Shown here piece by piece: positions 25,326-35,491 of a stretch of DNA of 64,000 bases. The stretch is taken from NCBI RefSeq assembly GCF_900100205.1, contig NZ_FNEQ01000004.1, forward strand, positions 1-64,000, in the 5' to 3' direction. Both the position numbers and the translations under genes were made by a program. A model generated the notes under the pieces. It had not been told where the DNA came from. It did no database searches and worked only from the letters and a program-made list of their open reading frames with translations. How positions within the stretch are numbered: the stretch's first letter is position 1; every line of letters starts with the position of its first letter. This DNA is from Duganella sp. OV510 (GTDB taxonomy: Bacteria > Pseudomonadota > Gammaproteobacteria > Burkholderiales > Burkholderiaceae_D).

Positions 25326-26603
25326 ATGTCGCAATTTTCGTATAAAGACGGCGTGCTGCACGCCGAAGGCACCTCGCTGAGCGCGATTGCCGAGCAGTTC
25401 GGCACGCCGACCTATGTGTACTCCAAGGCCGCGCTACTGAATAACTTCGCCGCCTACTCCGACGCCTGCCTGGGCCGCGATGCGCTGGTGTGCTACGCCA
25501 TGAAGGCCAATTCCAACCTGGCCATCCTCGACCTGCTGGCGCGCCAGGGCGCGGGCTTCGACATCGTCTCCGGCGGCGAACTGCTGCGCGTGCTGGCGGC
25601 CGGTGGCGACGCTGGCAAGGTGATTTTCTCTGGTGTCGGCAAGAGCGTGGCGGAAATGCGCCTGGCGCTGTCGCATGACATCCTGTGCTTCAACGTCGAA
25701 TCGATCCCCGAGCTGCACCGCCTGAACGAAGTGGCCGGCGCCATGGGCAAGAAAGCGCGCATCTCGCTGCGCGTCAACCCGAACGTTGATCCGAAGACCC
25801 ATCCTTACATCGCCACCGGTCTGAAAGCCAGCAAATTCGGCGTCGCGTTTGACGACGCACTGGCCACCTACCGCGCCGCCGCCCAGTTGCCGCACCTGGA
25901 CGTGGTTGGCATCGACTGCCACATCGGTTCGCAGCTGCTGGACGACGCGCCGCTGCTGGAAGCGCTGGACCGCCTGATCGAGCTGATCGACCAGCTGGGT
26001 GCGGAAGGCATCGAACTGCACCACCTGGACATCGGCGGCGGCATCGGCATCAACTACGGCGTAGCGGGCGAAGCGGCGCCGGTGCCGGTGGGCGACTACC
26101 TGGCCCGCCTGTTCGCGAAAATCGACGCCTGGCGCGCCGCACGGCACGATGGCAAGGCGATCAAAGTCATCTTCGAGCCGGGCCGTTCGATCGTCGGCGA
26201 CACCGGCGTGCTGCTGACGCGTGTGGAATTCCTCAAGCATGGCGAAGAGAAAAACTTCTGCATCGTCGACGCCGCGATGAACGACATGGCACGTCCAGCG
26301 CTATACCAGGCGTGGATGGACATGCAGCCGGTGGTACAAAGTGGCGCCGAGGCGGCGGTGTATGACGTGGTCGGCCCGATCTGCGAATCGGGCGACTGGC
26401 TGGCGCGCGACCGCCCGCTGGCGATTACCGCCGGCGATCTGCTGGTGATGCACACGGCCGGCGCCTACGGCATGACGATGGCCTCCAACTACAACACCCG
26501 CGGCCGCGCCGCCGAAGTCATCGTCGACGGCACCGTCCCGCACCTGGTCCGCCAACGCGAAAACCCCGCCGACCTCTACGCCCTCGAATCCATCATCAAG
26601 TAA
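25326..26603 (+). CDS. lysA: Diaminopimelate decarboxylase
   Basis: The PLP enzyme decarboxylates meso-diaminopimelate to L-lysine. The 425-residue protein shows the PLP lysine in VCYAMKANSNLAIL (near residue 60), HIGSQL near 201, the glycine-rich phosphate loop LDIGGGIGINY near 240, EPGRSIVGDTGVLLTRVEFL near 285, and the CESGDWLARDR active-site cysteine near 354 contributed across the dimer. It lies directly behind lptM, and a long palindrome occupies the space after its stop codon. Confidence 0.98.
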   Translation: MSQFSYKDGVLHAEGTSLSAIAEQFGTPTYVYSKAALLNNFAAYSDACLGRDALVCYAMKANSNLAILDLLARQGAGFDIVSGGELLRVLAAGGDAGKVIFSGVGKSVAEMRLALSHDILCFNVESIPELHRLNEVAGAMGKKARISLRVNPNVDPKTHPYIATGLKASKFGVAFDDALATYRAAAQLPHLDVVGIDCHIGSQLLDDAPLLEALDRLIELIDQLGAEGIELHHLDIGGGIGINYGVAGEAAPVPVGDYLARLFAKIDAWRAARHDGKAIKVIFEPGRSIVGDTGVLLTRVEFLKHGEEKNFCIVDAAMNDMARPALYQAWMDMQPVVQSGAEAAVYDVVGPICESGDWLARDRPLAITAGDLLVMHTAGAYGMTMASNYNTRGRAAEVIVDGTVPHLVRQRENPADLYALESIIK

Positions 26604-26607
26604 ACAT

Positions 26608-26688
26608 CCGGGGTCAGTTCTGCCAAACGTACACGGTCTCAACTGCGTCGCAGTTGAGACCGTGTACGTTTGGCAGAACTGACCCCGG
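26608..26688. repeat. 81-bp perfect palindrome (40-bp arms, 1-bp centre)
   Basis: The left arm 26608-26647, starting CCGGGGTCAGTTCTGCC, is exactly complementary to the right arm 26649-26688; only the T at 26648 is unpaired. It begins four bases after the lysA stop codon and ends two bases before the msrQ stop codon, and is followed on the plus strand by TTTTATTT. It can therefore act as a terminator for lysA, but the arms are far longer than needed. A GGGGTCAG-ended palindrome suggests a REP-like mobile repeat of the kind spread by REP-associated (RAYT) transposases; that link is from memory and not tested here. Confidence 0.93.
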
Positions 26689-26690
26689 TT

Positions 26691-27284
26691 TTATTTGCGG
26701 GCGGCCCACCAGAGGCGCATGAGCAGCAGCACGCCGAGTATCGTGCCGAAGATGATCGGTTCGGTGAAGTTGTGCTTGCCCGCTTTCATCCACCAGAAGT
26801 GCAGTACCGCCAGCGGTGCGATCCCGTAGATCAGCCGGTGCAGCCATTGCCAGCGCTTGCCGCCCAGCCGCTTGATCATGCCGTTGGTGCTGGTGACCGC
26901 CAACGGGATCAGCAGCACGAAGGCGATGAAGCCGACCGTGATGAAGGGCCGCTTCAGCACGTCTTTCCACATCTCCGCTACATCAAAGAAGTGGTCGAAC
27001 CACAGGAAGGTGATGAAGTGCAGCAGGCCGTAGAAGAAGGTGTACAGGCCCAGCATGCGGCGCAGCTTGATCAGCCAGTTCCAGCCGCTCAGCCGCCGCA
27101 GCGGCGTTATCGCCAGCGTGAAACACAGGAGGTACAAGGTCCAGTCGCCGGTGCCGCGCGTGATGAATTCAAGCGGATCGACCAGTTGGTCGCTTACCGT
27201 CAGGTAGACCATGCGCAGCAAGGGGACCAGCGCGGCAATGAAGACGCCGCCCTTGAGCCAGCTGACTTGTTTGGTCGTCAGCAT
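26691..27284 (-). CDS. msrQ: Heme-binding membrane subunit MsrQ (YedZ)
   Basis: MsrQ is the b-heme quinone-oxidising partner that feeds electrons to MsrP for repair of methionine sulfoxide in periplasmic proteins. The 197-residue protein has about six hydrophobic helices and the ferric-reductase-like core, with TFFYGLLHFITFLWFDHFF (heme-ligand histidines near 91-98) and RWQWLHRLIYG carrying another His. It starts on the last base of the msrP stop codon (TGATG), so the two are translationally coupled. Confidence 0.95.
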   Translation of the reverse strand: MLTTKQVSWLKGGVFIAALVPLLRMVYLTVSDQLVDPLEFITRGTGDWTLYLLCFTLAITPLRRLSGWNWLIKLRRMLGLYTFFYGLLHFITFLWFDHFFDVAEMWKDVLKRPFITVGFIAFVLLIPLAVTSTNGMIKRLGGKRWQWLHRLIYGIAPLAVLHFWWMKAGKHNFTEPIIFGTILGVLLLMRLWWAARK

Positions 27285-28255
27285 CAGTAGTATTTCTTCA
27301 GATCCATGCCGGCGTACAGCGGGGCGACATCGTTATAGCCGTTGAACATCAGCGTCTTGCGCTTGCGCGACAGGAAACCGTCTTCGCCGATGCGGCGCTC
27401 CGAGGCCTGCGACCAGCGCGGGTGGTCAACGTCCGGATTCACATTCGAGTAGAAGCCGTATTCGCCTGGCGCCGACAGGTTCCACGAGGTGCGCGGCTGG
27501 TCCTTCACAAAGCGGATCTTGACGATCGACTTGGCCGACTTGAAGCCATACTTCCACGGCAGCACCATGCGCACCGGCGCGCCGTTCTGGTTCGGCAACA
27601 CTTCGCCATACATGCCAAAGGTCAGCAGCGCCAGCGGGTGGTTGGCTTCGTCGATGCGCAAGCCTTCGGTGTACGGCCATTGCAGCACGCGGCTGCCAAT
27701 GCCCGGCATCTGTTTCTTGTCCGCCAGTGTGACGAATTCCACGTATTTGGCGTTGCCGGTCGGCTCGACCTTTTTGATGATTTCAGAGAACGAGTAGCCG
27801 ATCCACGGGATCACCATCGACCAGCCCTCCACGCAACGCAGCCGGTAGACGCGCTCCTCCAGCGGCGCCAGCTTCAGCAGCGCATCAAGGTCCAGCGTCA
27901 TCGGCTTCTTGACCTCGCCTTCGATGGAAACCGTCCACGGACGGGTCTTCAGCGTGCCGGCATACATCGCCGGTTCACTCTTGTCGGTGCCGAATTCGTA
28001 GAAATTGTTGTAGCTGGACGCGTCCTTGAACGGCGTCTGCTTGTCCATCGCCGAGAAGGCGGGATTCAGCTTGGCGGGCAACTTCATGCCTTGGGCGAAC
28101 GCTTCGCGCTGCGCCATCTCCAGCAGCGCTGCGCTGCCGACCGCTCCCATGGCGATCTGCTTGATGAAGGTGCGGCGCGATTCGTACAGCGCGCGTGGCG
28201 TGATTTCCGAGGAAAACGGCAGGTCGATGCCGTTGGGACTGCGCTTGATCAGCAT
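27284..28255 (-). CDS. msrP: Protein-methionine-sulfoxide reductase catalytic subunit MsrP (YedY)
   Basis: The periplasmic molybdopterin enzyme reduces oxidised methionines in envelope proteins. The 323-residue precursor has a Tat signal ([20 protein letters not shown], cleavage near AFA), consistent with export after cofactor insertion. The sulfite-oxidase-fold core shows the Mo-ligand cysteine in [15 protein letters not shown] and the conserved [20 protein letters not shown] block. Its promoter should lie in the 70-base gap before ccsB. Confidence 0.96.
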   Translation of the reverse strand: MLIKRSPNGIDLPFSSEITPRALYESRRTFIKQIAMGAVGSAALLEMAQREAFAQGMKLPAKLNPAFSAMDKQTPFKDASSYNNFYEFGTDKSEPAMYAGTLKTRPWTVSIEGEVKKPMTLDLDALLKLAPLEERVYRLRCVEGWSMVIPWIGYSFSEIIKKVEPTGNAKYVEFVTLADKKQMPGIGSRVLQWPYTEGLRIDEANHPLALLTFGMYGEVLPNQNGAPVRMVLPWKYGFKSAKSIVKIRFVKDQPRTSWNLSAPGEYGFYSNVNPDVDHPRWSQASERRIGEDGFLSRKRKTLMFNGYNDVAPLYAGMDLKKYY

Positions 28256-28325
28256 GATGGCTCCGGTAGATTCGTGTCAGGGCTAACCTTACACCAATCT
28301 ACCTGAGCCAGTTTTAAACTTCTGT

Positions 28326-29489
28326 TTACAATTTACCGTAGGAGTGCAAACCGGACAGGAACATGTTGACGCCCAGGAAAGCAAAGGTCGTCACCAGCAG
28401 GCCCACCAGCGCCCACCACGCCGCCGGACGGCCGCGTAAACCAGTCATCAACCGCATGTGCAGCCAGGCCGCGTAGTTCAGCCAGACGATCAGCGCCCAG
28501 GTCTCTTTCGGGTCCCACGACCAGTAGCCGCCCCACGCTTCCGCCGCCCACAGCGCACCCAGAATCGTGGCGATGGTGAAGAAGGCGAAACCAGCCGAGA
28601 TCGCCTTGTACATCACGTCATCCAGCACTTCTTCCGACGGCAGGCGGTCCTTCAGGTAGCCCGAGGTTTTCAGCAGATAGGCTGCCGCCACCATGGCCGC
28701 CAAGGCAAAGTTGCCATAACCGATAAAGTTGGCCGGCACATGGATCTTCATCCACCAGCTTTGCAGCGCCGGCAGCAGCGGCTGGATGTCAGCCGCGTTG
28801 CGCGAGGTGGTGTACCACATCAGGAAGCCGATCGCGGCCGAGATCACCAGCAGCACGAACGGGCCCATCTGGCGGGTGGCGTAGCGTTGTTCAAAATACA
28901 GGTAGAACATCGCGGTAATCAGCGAGAACAGGATGAAGACTTCGTACAGGTTGGACACCGGAATGTGGCCGACATCGGCGCCGATCAGGTAGGACTCGTA
29001 CCAGCGCACCATCATGCCGGTCCAGCCCAGCACCACGGCAGCCCAGCTCAGCTTGGTGCCCAGGCTGGATACCGATGCCGAACGGCCGATAAAGCCGATC
29101 CAGTAGAACACGGTGGAGATGACAAACATCACGCTCATCCACAGCACCGCCGACTGGCTGGACAGCATCATGCGCAGCCAGAATTTCTGCGAGCCGTTGT
29201 CCAGCTGGCCGTTGTACATCGAGATCGCCCACAGTGACAGCAATGCAATCAGCGGCATCAGCCAGCGCACCGGCTTCCAGTGCCAGCCGAGCGCGGCGAA
29301 GGTCGGCGCGGCCAGCAGCAGGATGCCCTGTTCGTAGATGTCCATGTAGTGGCCGTAGCGGTTCAGGCCGAACACGGCGCCGGCCAGCAGCGCCAGCGCG
29401 AATAGCCAGTCCACCACCGTCAGGCGTTTGAAATAACCGGGCGCCTGCTGGTATGTCTGCGCGGCTTGCTGGGATTGAGTCAGTTCCAT
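28326..29489 (-). CDS. ccsB: System II cytochrome c biogenesis protein CcsB (ResC/CcsA-like, WWD heme protein)
   Basis: With ResB this membrane protein exports heme and attaches it to apocytochromes c. The 387-residue product has about eight hydrophobic helices and the tryptophan-rich WWD motif AWGGYWSWDPKETWALIVWL near residue 315, flanked by conserved histidines (HVPANFIGYG; AAWLHMRLMTG). Database naming is inconsistent: this WWD component is called CcsA in plastids and ResC in Bacillus, but CcsB in many bacterial annotations. It starts 13 bases after the resB stop codon, in one operon. Confidence 0.93.
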   Translation of the reverse strand: MELTQSQQAAQTYQQAPGYFKRLTVVDWLFALALLAGAVFGLNRYGHYMDIYEQGILLLAAPTFAALGWHWKPVRWLMPLIALLSLWAISMYNGQLDNGSQKFWLRMMLSSQSAVLWMSVMFVISTVFYWIGFIGRSASVSSLGTKLSWAAVVLGWTGMMVRWYESYLIGADVGHIPVSNLYEVFILFSLITAMFYLYFEQRYATRQMGPFVLLVISAAIGFLMWYTTSRNAADIQPLLPALQSWWMKIHVPANFIGYGNFALAAMVAAAYLLKTSGYLKDRLPSEEVLDDVMYKAISAGFAFFTIATILGALWAAEAWGGYWSWDPKETWALIVWLNYAAWLHMRLMTGLRGRPAAWWALVGLLVTTFAFLGVNMFLSGLHSYGKL

Positions 29490-29502
29490 TCGTTTCTCCT
29501 GC

Positions 29503-31596
29503 TTATGCTGCCGACTGCGGCAGTTTTTCCTTCAGTGTTTCAAATTCATTCTCGAAGTCCAGCGTCTTGCGCTGGGTGCTCATGGCCATCAGCGCCTCGC
29601 TGCCGTGGTCGCCGTCTTTCAGCCAGATCCACAGGCGGCGCTCGCGGATATAGAACATGGCAAACACGCCCAGCACCAGGAACAAACAGCCTAGATATAC
29701 CACGTTCTTGCCCGGCGAACGGGTAATCTGGAAGACCGACGCCTTGATTTCAGTAAATTCATCCAGCTGCAGGTAGACCGGCGCGCCGTACAGCGCCACG
29801 TCCGACAGCGCGTTGGTGGCCAGTTGCAGGAAGCGCGCGTGCGTCTCGTCTTCGGTGACCGCCTCCAGGCCATCCTTGGCACGGGCGATCTGCCACAGGT
29901 CCCACAGGCTGCCGTTGAGTATCTTCATGAAAGCGTCGACGGTTTTTTCCTGCGCCTCGGCCGGCACCCTGGACAGGAATTGCGACACCGCCATGAAGCC
30001 GCCACCCTGCTGGTTGCCGGCGAAGATGCTCAGGCTCTTGTCGGCCGATGCCTGCAAGGTGTCGCGCATGGCGTTGTTGGGCGAATTGAGCGTGGCGCGC
30101 TCGGCGTAGCGTTTGGCCGCCGCAGCGCGCAGCGCAGGATTTTGCAGCGCCGCGCGCAGACGCATCCATTCATTCAGGCCGTGCGCATCGTCGGCAGGGA
30201 TGCGCAGATAGCTGAAATTGTCGGCCGGATTGGTGCGCATGCCGGCCAGGAATACCGTGGCGCCGTCAATGGTGACCGGCTGCATGTAGTTGTTGAATTC
30301 GCGCGCCTGGCCGGTCTTGTCGCGCAGCTTGTAGCTGACGCTTGGGCCGATGTTTTTCAGGTCCTTGTTGACGGCGTTCTTGCCGGCCGAGCCAGTGTGC
30401 TTGTCCAGACTCTGCGCCAGTTCTTCCTGCAGGCTGCGGCCCTGCTTGACCGAGCGCGGATCGTTGGTGGCGCCGATGTTTTCGACGTTGAACGGACGGA
30501 AGCCCGACCATTCGACCGTGTACTCGTCGTTCAGCGTGGAGGCACCGCCGACTTCGCCATTCATGTCGAAGCGCTTGTCGTCGCCGCCCAGCATGGCGTA
30601 GCCCTTCAGCTTGAGCTTGGAGCCGCCATCTTCAAAGCTGGACTGGTAGATCGCCAGGCCGTTGAAGATCAGCGGCTTGTTGACCTCGATGGTGGCCTTG
30701 GCGGTTTCGCCGGTGGCGTTGTTGCGCACCTCGACATCGCTGGCGTACAGCTTGGGCATGCCGGTGCTGTAGAAATCAATGGTGAATTTCTTCAGGTCGA
30801 TGGTGATCGGCAGCTCCTGGATCAGCACGCCATCCGGACGGGTCAGGATGGCGGTGTTGCTGGTCTGTCCTTCCGGAATCATGGTATTGCCGCGGAAGGT
30901 GGGATTGTTGATGCTGAGGCGGTGCTGCGGCGGCACTTGTGAGATCAGGCCGCTGCCCTTGAACGGCGTCTTGCCGAGGAACCATTCCTGCATGCGGATC
31001 GGCACATCCGAATCCAGCAGGCCGCCGATGCAGATAATCACAATCGACGCGTGGGCAAAGATATAGCCGAACTTGTTGGCCGCGCCCTGCTTGGCAGCCA
31101 CCAGCGTGCCGTTGTCCTTTTCCACCAGCTTGACCTGGTAGCCGGCGTCCTTCAGGCGGTCGGCGCTTTGCTGCGCCAGCGCGGCGCGCGGCAGCGGCGA
31201 GCGCCATTGCATCTTGTGGTGGAAATTCAGCAGCGACTGCTCGCGCACGTTCTCGCGCCAGCTGCGCATATCCTTCAGCATCTTGGGCGCATTGCGGACG
31301 ATGCACAGCGTGGTGGAGACCACCAGCGCCGTCATCAGCAGCAGGAACCACCAGGCCGAGTAGACCGTGTACAGGCCGATCTTGCGGAACACTTCGAACC
31401 AGAACGGGCCGAACTGGTTCAGGTAGTTGGACGAGGCCTCGCCCTGCTTCATCACCGTGCCGATGACGGCGGCGATGGCGATCATCGCCAGCAGGGCGAT
31501 GGCAAACCGCATGGAGGAAATCAGTTCAATGATTTCACCAACGATGGGGCGGCGGGTTTTCAGCTGGATGCCGGTGGTGCTGGGGCTGCTACTCAT
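29503..31596 (-). CDS. resB: System II cytochrome c biogenesis protein ResB (Ccs1-like)
   Basis: ResB is the second component of the System II heme lyase. The 697-residue protein has three N-terminal membrane segments (near 25-45, 80-100 and 170-195), a large periplasmic domain, and one C-terminal helix (VVYLGCLFLVLGVFAMFYI near 640). The conserved N-terminal block SSMRFAIALLAMIAIAAVIG and GPFWFEVFRKIGLYTVYSAW are readable. A terminator-like hairpin separates it from the upstream cytochrome c4 gene on the same strand, so it may be made partly from read-through. Confidence 0.93.
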   Translation of the reverse strand: MSSSPSTTGIQLKTRRPIVGEIIELISSMRFAIALLAMIAIAAVIGTVMKQGEASSNYLNQFGPFWFEVFRKIGLYTVYSAWWFLLLMTALVVSTTLCIVRNAPKMLKDMRSWRENVREQSLLNFHHKMQWRSPLPRAALAQQSADRLKDAGYQVKLVEKDNGTLVAAKQGAANKFGYIFAHASIVIICIGGLLDSDVPIRMQEWFLGKTPFKGSGLISQVPPQHRLSINNPTFRGNTMIPEGQTSNTAILTRPDGVLIQELPITIDLKKFTIDFYSTGMPKLYASDVEVRNNATGETAKATIEVNKPLIFNGLAIYQSSFEDGGSKLKLKGYAMLGGDDKRFDMNGEVGGASTLNDEYTVEWSGFRPFNVENIGATNDPRSVKQGRSLQEELAQSLDKHTGSAGKNAVNKDLKNIGPSVSYKLRDKTGQAREFNNYMQPVTIDGATVFLAGMRTNPADNFSYLRIPADDAHGLNEWMRLRAALQNPALRAAAAKRYAERATLNSPNNAMRDTLQASADKSLSIFAGNQQGGGFMAVSQFLSRVPAEAQEKTVDAFMKILNGSLWDLWQIARAKDGLEAVTEDETHARFLQLATNALSDVALYGAPVYLQLDEFTEIKASVFQITRSPGKNVVYLGCLFLVLGVFAMFYIRERRLWIWLKDGDHGSEALMAMSTQRKTLDFENEFETLKEKLPQSAA

Positions 31597-31637
31597 GCGG
31601 AATTCTTTAATGAAGAGGTTGGGCGGCAGGATACCAA

Positions 31638-31678
31638 GAAAAAGGGCAGCCTGCTCACGCAGCCGCCCCCTTCTTTTT
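31638..31678 (-). terminator. Terminator-like hairpin between cytochrome c4 and resB
   Basis: GGGCAGCCTGC (31644-31654) pairs, with one mismatch and a bulge, with GCAGCCGCCC (31659-31668). The stem is flanked by runs of A and T; on the minus strand it follows the cytochrome c4 stop codon and ends in TTTTTCTT. It should end or thin out transcription into resB. Confidence 0.65.
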
Positions 31679-31725
31679 GCCTATTTTTAGCTGGTCCGCA
31701 TTCGTGCGATGCGGTTTGTATAACT

Positions 31726-32403
31726 TTATTTCAAGCCTGCTACATAATCCGCGACAGCCTTCATCTCTTCGTCGGACATGCGCTTGGAGATCGGCGCCAT
31801 TTCCACGCTCTTGCGCGCGCCGGACTTGAACAGGCCCAGTTGCGCAATGGTGTAGTCCTGGTGCTGACCGGACAGGCGCGGATACTGGACCGGGATGCCG
31901 GCGCCATTGGCGCCGTGACAGCTGGCACAGGCCGGTACACTCTTCTCGGCGATGCCGCCGCGATAGATCTTCTTGCCCAGTTCCACCGTGTCCTTGTTCT
32001 TGGCGGCGCCGGGATTCTGCTTCTGGCTCACCAGCCAGGCGGCGACGTTGTGCTTTTCTTCATCGCTCAACATCTTGGCATAGGTGGTCATCACCGGCTG
32101 GCTGCGGTCGGCGGTGGTGAAGTTCACCAGTTGCTTGTACAGATAGCCTTCATGCTGGCCAGCCAGCTTGGGATTGACGCTGATGGTGGAGTTGCCACCG
32201 GCGCCATGGCAGGACACGCAAGCTGGCAGGCCGCGGGCGGCGTCGCCATCGGTGTACAGCGAAGCGCCTTTGGCTGGATCGATTTTCGGGGCGGCAGGTT
32301 GAGCGGGCTTCTTGTCTTCGGCGTGGGCGGTGGCCGTGACGGCCAGCAGAGCGACGAGCAAGGATTTAACAAGCGGTGAAAACATACTATTCACACTATT
32401 CAT
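31726..32403 (-). CDS. Diheme cytochrome c4
   Basis: The 225-residue precursor has a signal peptide (SLLVALLAVTATAHAE) and two class I cytochrome c domains, each with a heme motif: CVSCHG near residue 61 and CASCHG near 160. Methionine ligands are likely in QPVMTTYAKML and KSVEMAPISKRMS. Cytochromes of this type carry electrons from the bc1 complex or quinol oxidation to terminal oxidases in the periplasm. The adjoining ccsB-resB genes attach its hemes. The start used has an AAGGG site upstream; an ATG six codons downstream is an alternative. Confidence 0.93.
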   Translation of the reverse strand: MNSVNSMFSPLVKSLLVALLAVTATAHAEDKKPAQPAAPKIDPAKGASLYTDGDAARGLPACVSCHGAGGNSTISVNPKLAGQHEGYLYKQLVNFTTADRSQPVMTTYAKMLSDEEKHNVAAWLVSQKQNPGAAKNKDTVELGKKIYRGGIAEKSVPACASCHGANGAGIPVQYPRLSGQHQDYTIAQLGLFKSGARKSVEMAPISKRMSDEEMKAVADYVAGLK

Positions 32404-32553
32404 TCAAGCACCCTTGGAGGAGTCTAAAAAGTTTTTAAACCTCGTGTGGCAGCGCAGCATGAAAATGTGCTAAGAGGCACGAGGTAACTACTCATTGTAC
32501 AATAGCTTAAAAAAATTCCTGCCTTAACGTGTTGCTTTTTTCCCCACTCCCCC

Positions 32554-34267
<1,714 letters not shown>

Positions 34268-34277
34268 AAATCGCGAT

Positions 34278-35174
34278 TTATTTGCGGCCCAGATTGTAGT
34301 ATTCGGGGAAGATTTCGCGCATCAGGAATTCGAACAGCTGCTTTTCGTCTTCCTTGCGCGCGCTCATCGTCACCGTGCGGCCCAGGCGATGCGACTCCCA
34401 GTCGAAGTCGCCGGTCTTTTCGCCACGGATGATCTTGATCATTTCCTTCACCGTGGCCGTTTCAATGTCCTGCTCGGCGCCACGCTCAACGCTTACCTGC
34501 TTCAGCCAGTTGCGCTTGAAGTTGGTGTTAAAGCCGCGGAATTTGATCTCGGCGCTGTTGAAACTGATCTTCTTGACCGTGAACAGGCCGCCGCTTTCGT
34601 CGGCCGTGGCGGCGCTGTTGGCGCGCGCGATATTGGCCATCGCCACCCGCTTGGCGCGATCGCCTTCGCTCTCCACCGCCGGGGTTGGCGGCGCCGGTGG
34701 ATTCTGCGCTTCGCGCGCGGCACGGCGCTTGGCAATCATTTCCGACATATCCTGTTCCGGCGGTGGCGGCGTCATCTTGGCCTGCACCGGCGGCACATAG
34801 GTTTCCAGTTTTTCACGCGGCGCCACCGGCGCCTGCTTGGCCTCGGAGGCCTTGCGCGGCGGCTGTGGCTTCGGTTTGGCCTTCGGTGCTTCCGGCTTCG
34901 GTTTCGGCTTGCTTGGCTGCTTTGCCAGCGGCGCGATGTAGACCATCTGCCCGCCCTTGACCGACGGCGGTTTCATCGGCGGCGTGTGCGACGGCGCAAA
35001 CAGGTAGTACAGCACGCCCAGCAAGTGCAGGCCAATCGAAATGCCGATGCCGATGCGGTTGTTACGGGACTTGCGCTCCCACGTCGCATAACTGTCCTGC
35101 GCGGCCGGCAGGCGCTGGCCGCAAGTCTCGCAGTAGTCGGAATGTGCGGAAAGAATGTGGGAGTCGTGGTGCAA
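34278..35174 (-). CDS. Unrecognised proline-rich single-pass membrane protein (TonB-like layout)
   Basis: The 298-residue protein has a short cytoplasmic start containing CETCGQRLP, a half zinc-ribbon, then one hydrophobic helix (about 40-60, NRIGIGISIGLHLLGVLYYL). A Pro/Lys-rich periplasmic stretch with KPKPKPEAPKAKPKPQPP (about 87-120) and a second charged linker lead to a folded C-terminal domain (about 195-298) with GGLFTVKKISFNSAEIKFRG and FEFLMREIFPEYYNLG. The helix plus Pro-Lys spacer recalls TonB and TolA, but the C-terminal domain lacks the TonB YP motif. I cannot name the family. It is convergent with hemB and has no operon partner. Confidence 0.75.
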   Translation of the reverse strand: MHHDSHILSAHSDYCETCGQRLPAAQDSYATWERKSRNNRIGIGISIGLHLLGVLYYLFAPSHTPPMKPPSVKGGQMVYIAPLAKQPSKPKPKPEAPKAKPKPQPPRKASEAKQAPVAPREKLETYVPPVQAKMTPPPPEQDMSEMIAKRRAAREAQNPPAPPTPAVESEGDRAKRVAMANIARANSAATADESGGLFTVKKISFNSAEIKFRGFNTNFKRNWLKQVSVERGAEQDIETATVKEMIKIIRGEKTGDFDWESHRLGRTVTMSARKEDEKQLFEFLMREIFPEYYNLGRK

Positions 35175-35491
35175 GATACAAACCTTGGGGAACGCGAGTC
35201 GTCAAAATGGGGCCATAGTGCCAGAGTCCCGCAATTTTGGGAACCGCTCCAAATGCCATGCCTTGGCACCAGACTGTCTACTTTACAAGTTTCAGCTCTT
35301 GACGGGTGTTACTGTATGTATCAATTGCTTTGCAAAGTATCAACGATTTGACACCCGGAGCGCTGGTTTCCCTATCATAGAACGCAGCGCCGCCTTGCTG
35401 TGTTCGGCACACCACATCGGCCGACGCTGGCGGCGTTTAACAAATTACCGATGCGTAAGGATGTGGGGCCGCCGTTCCCGGTGCGTGATTT
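35175..35491. other. 317-bp intergenic region between proline-rich gene and RND permease
   Basis: Both flanking genes read on the minus strand, so this space should hold the end of the efflux transcript and the promoter of the proline-rich gene. No convincing coding frame is present. The one clear signal is a sigma-70-like promoter pointing the other way (see separate entry). A CGCCGCC/GGCGGCG arm pair near 35389 and 35428 could form a weak long-loop hairpin. Confidence 0.6.
35348..35378 (+). promoter_or_regulatory. Orphan sigma-70-like promoter on the plus strand
   Basis: A perfect TTGACA (35348-35353) is followed after 19 bases by TATCAT (35373-35378), five of six matches to the -10 consensus. 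The spacer is longer than the best 17. No plus-strand gene follows; a transcript from here would run antisense into the 3' end of the RND permease gene. It could be chance or drive a small RNA. Confidence 0.3.

Noticed and set aside
26608..26688. Palindrome considered as a complete insertion sequence or attachment site
   Set aside because: There is no transposase or integrase gene, no target duplication, and no interior sequence between the arms.
34278..35174. Proline-rich protein considered as TonB itself
   Set aside because: The C-terminal domain lacks the TonB YP region, and no exbB or exbD gene is adjacent.
35175..35491. Plus-strand 74-codon frame starting near 35400
   Set aside because: It overlaps the permease 3' end, lacks a ribosome-binding site and has no conserved features; kept only as a possible antisense transcript.
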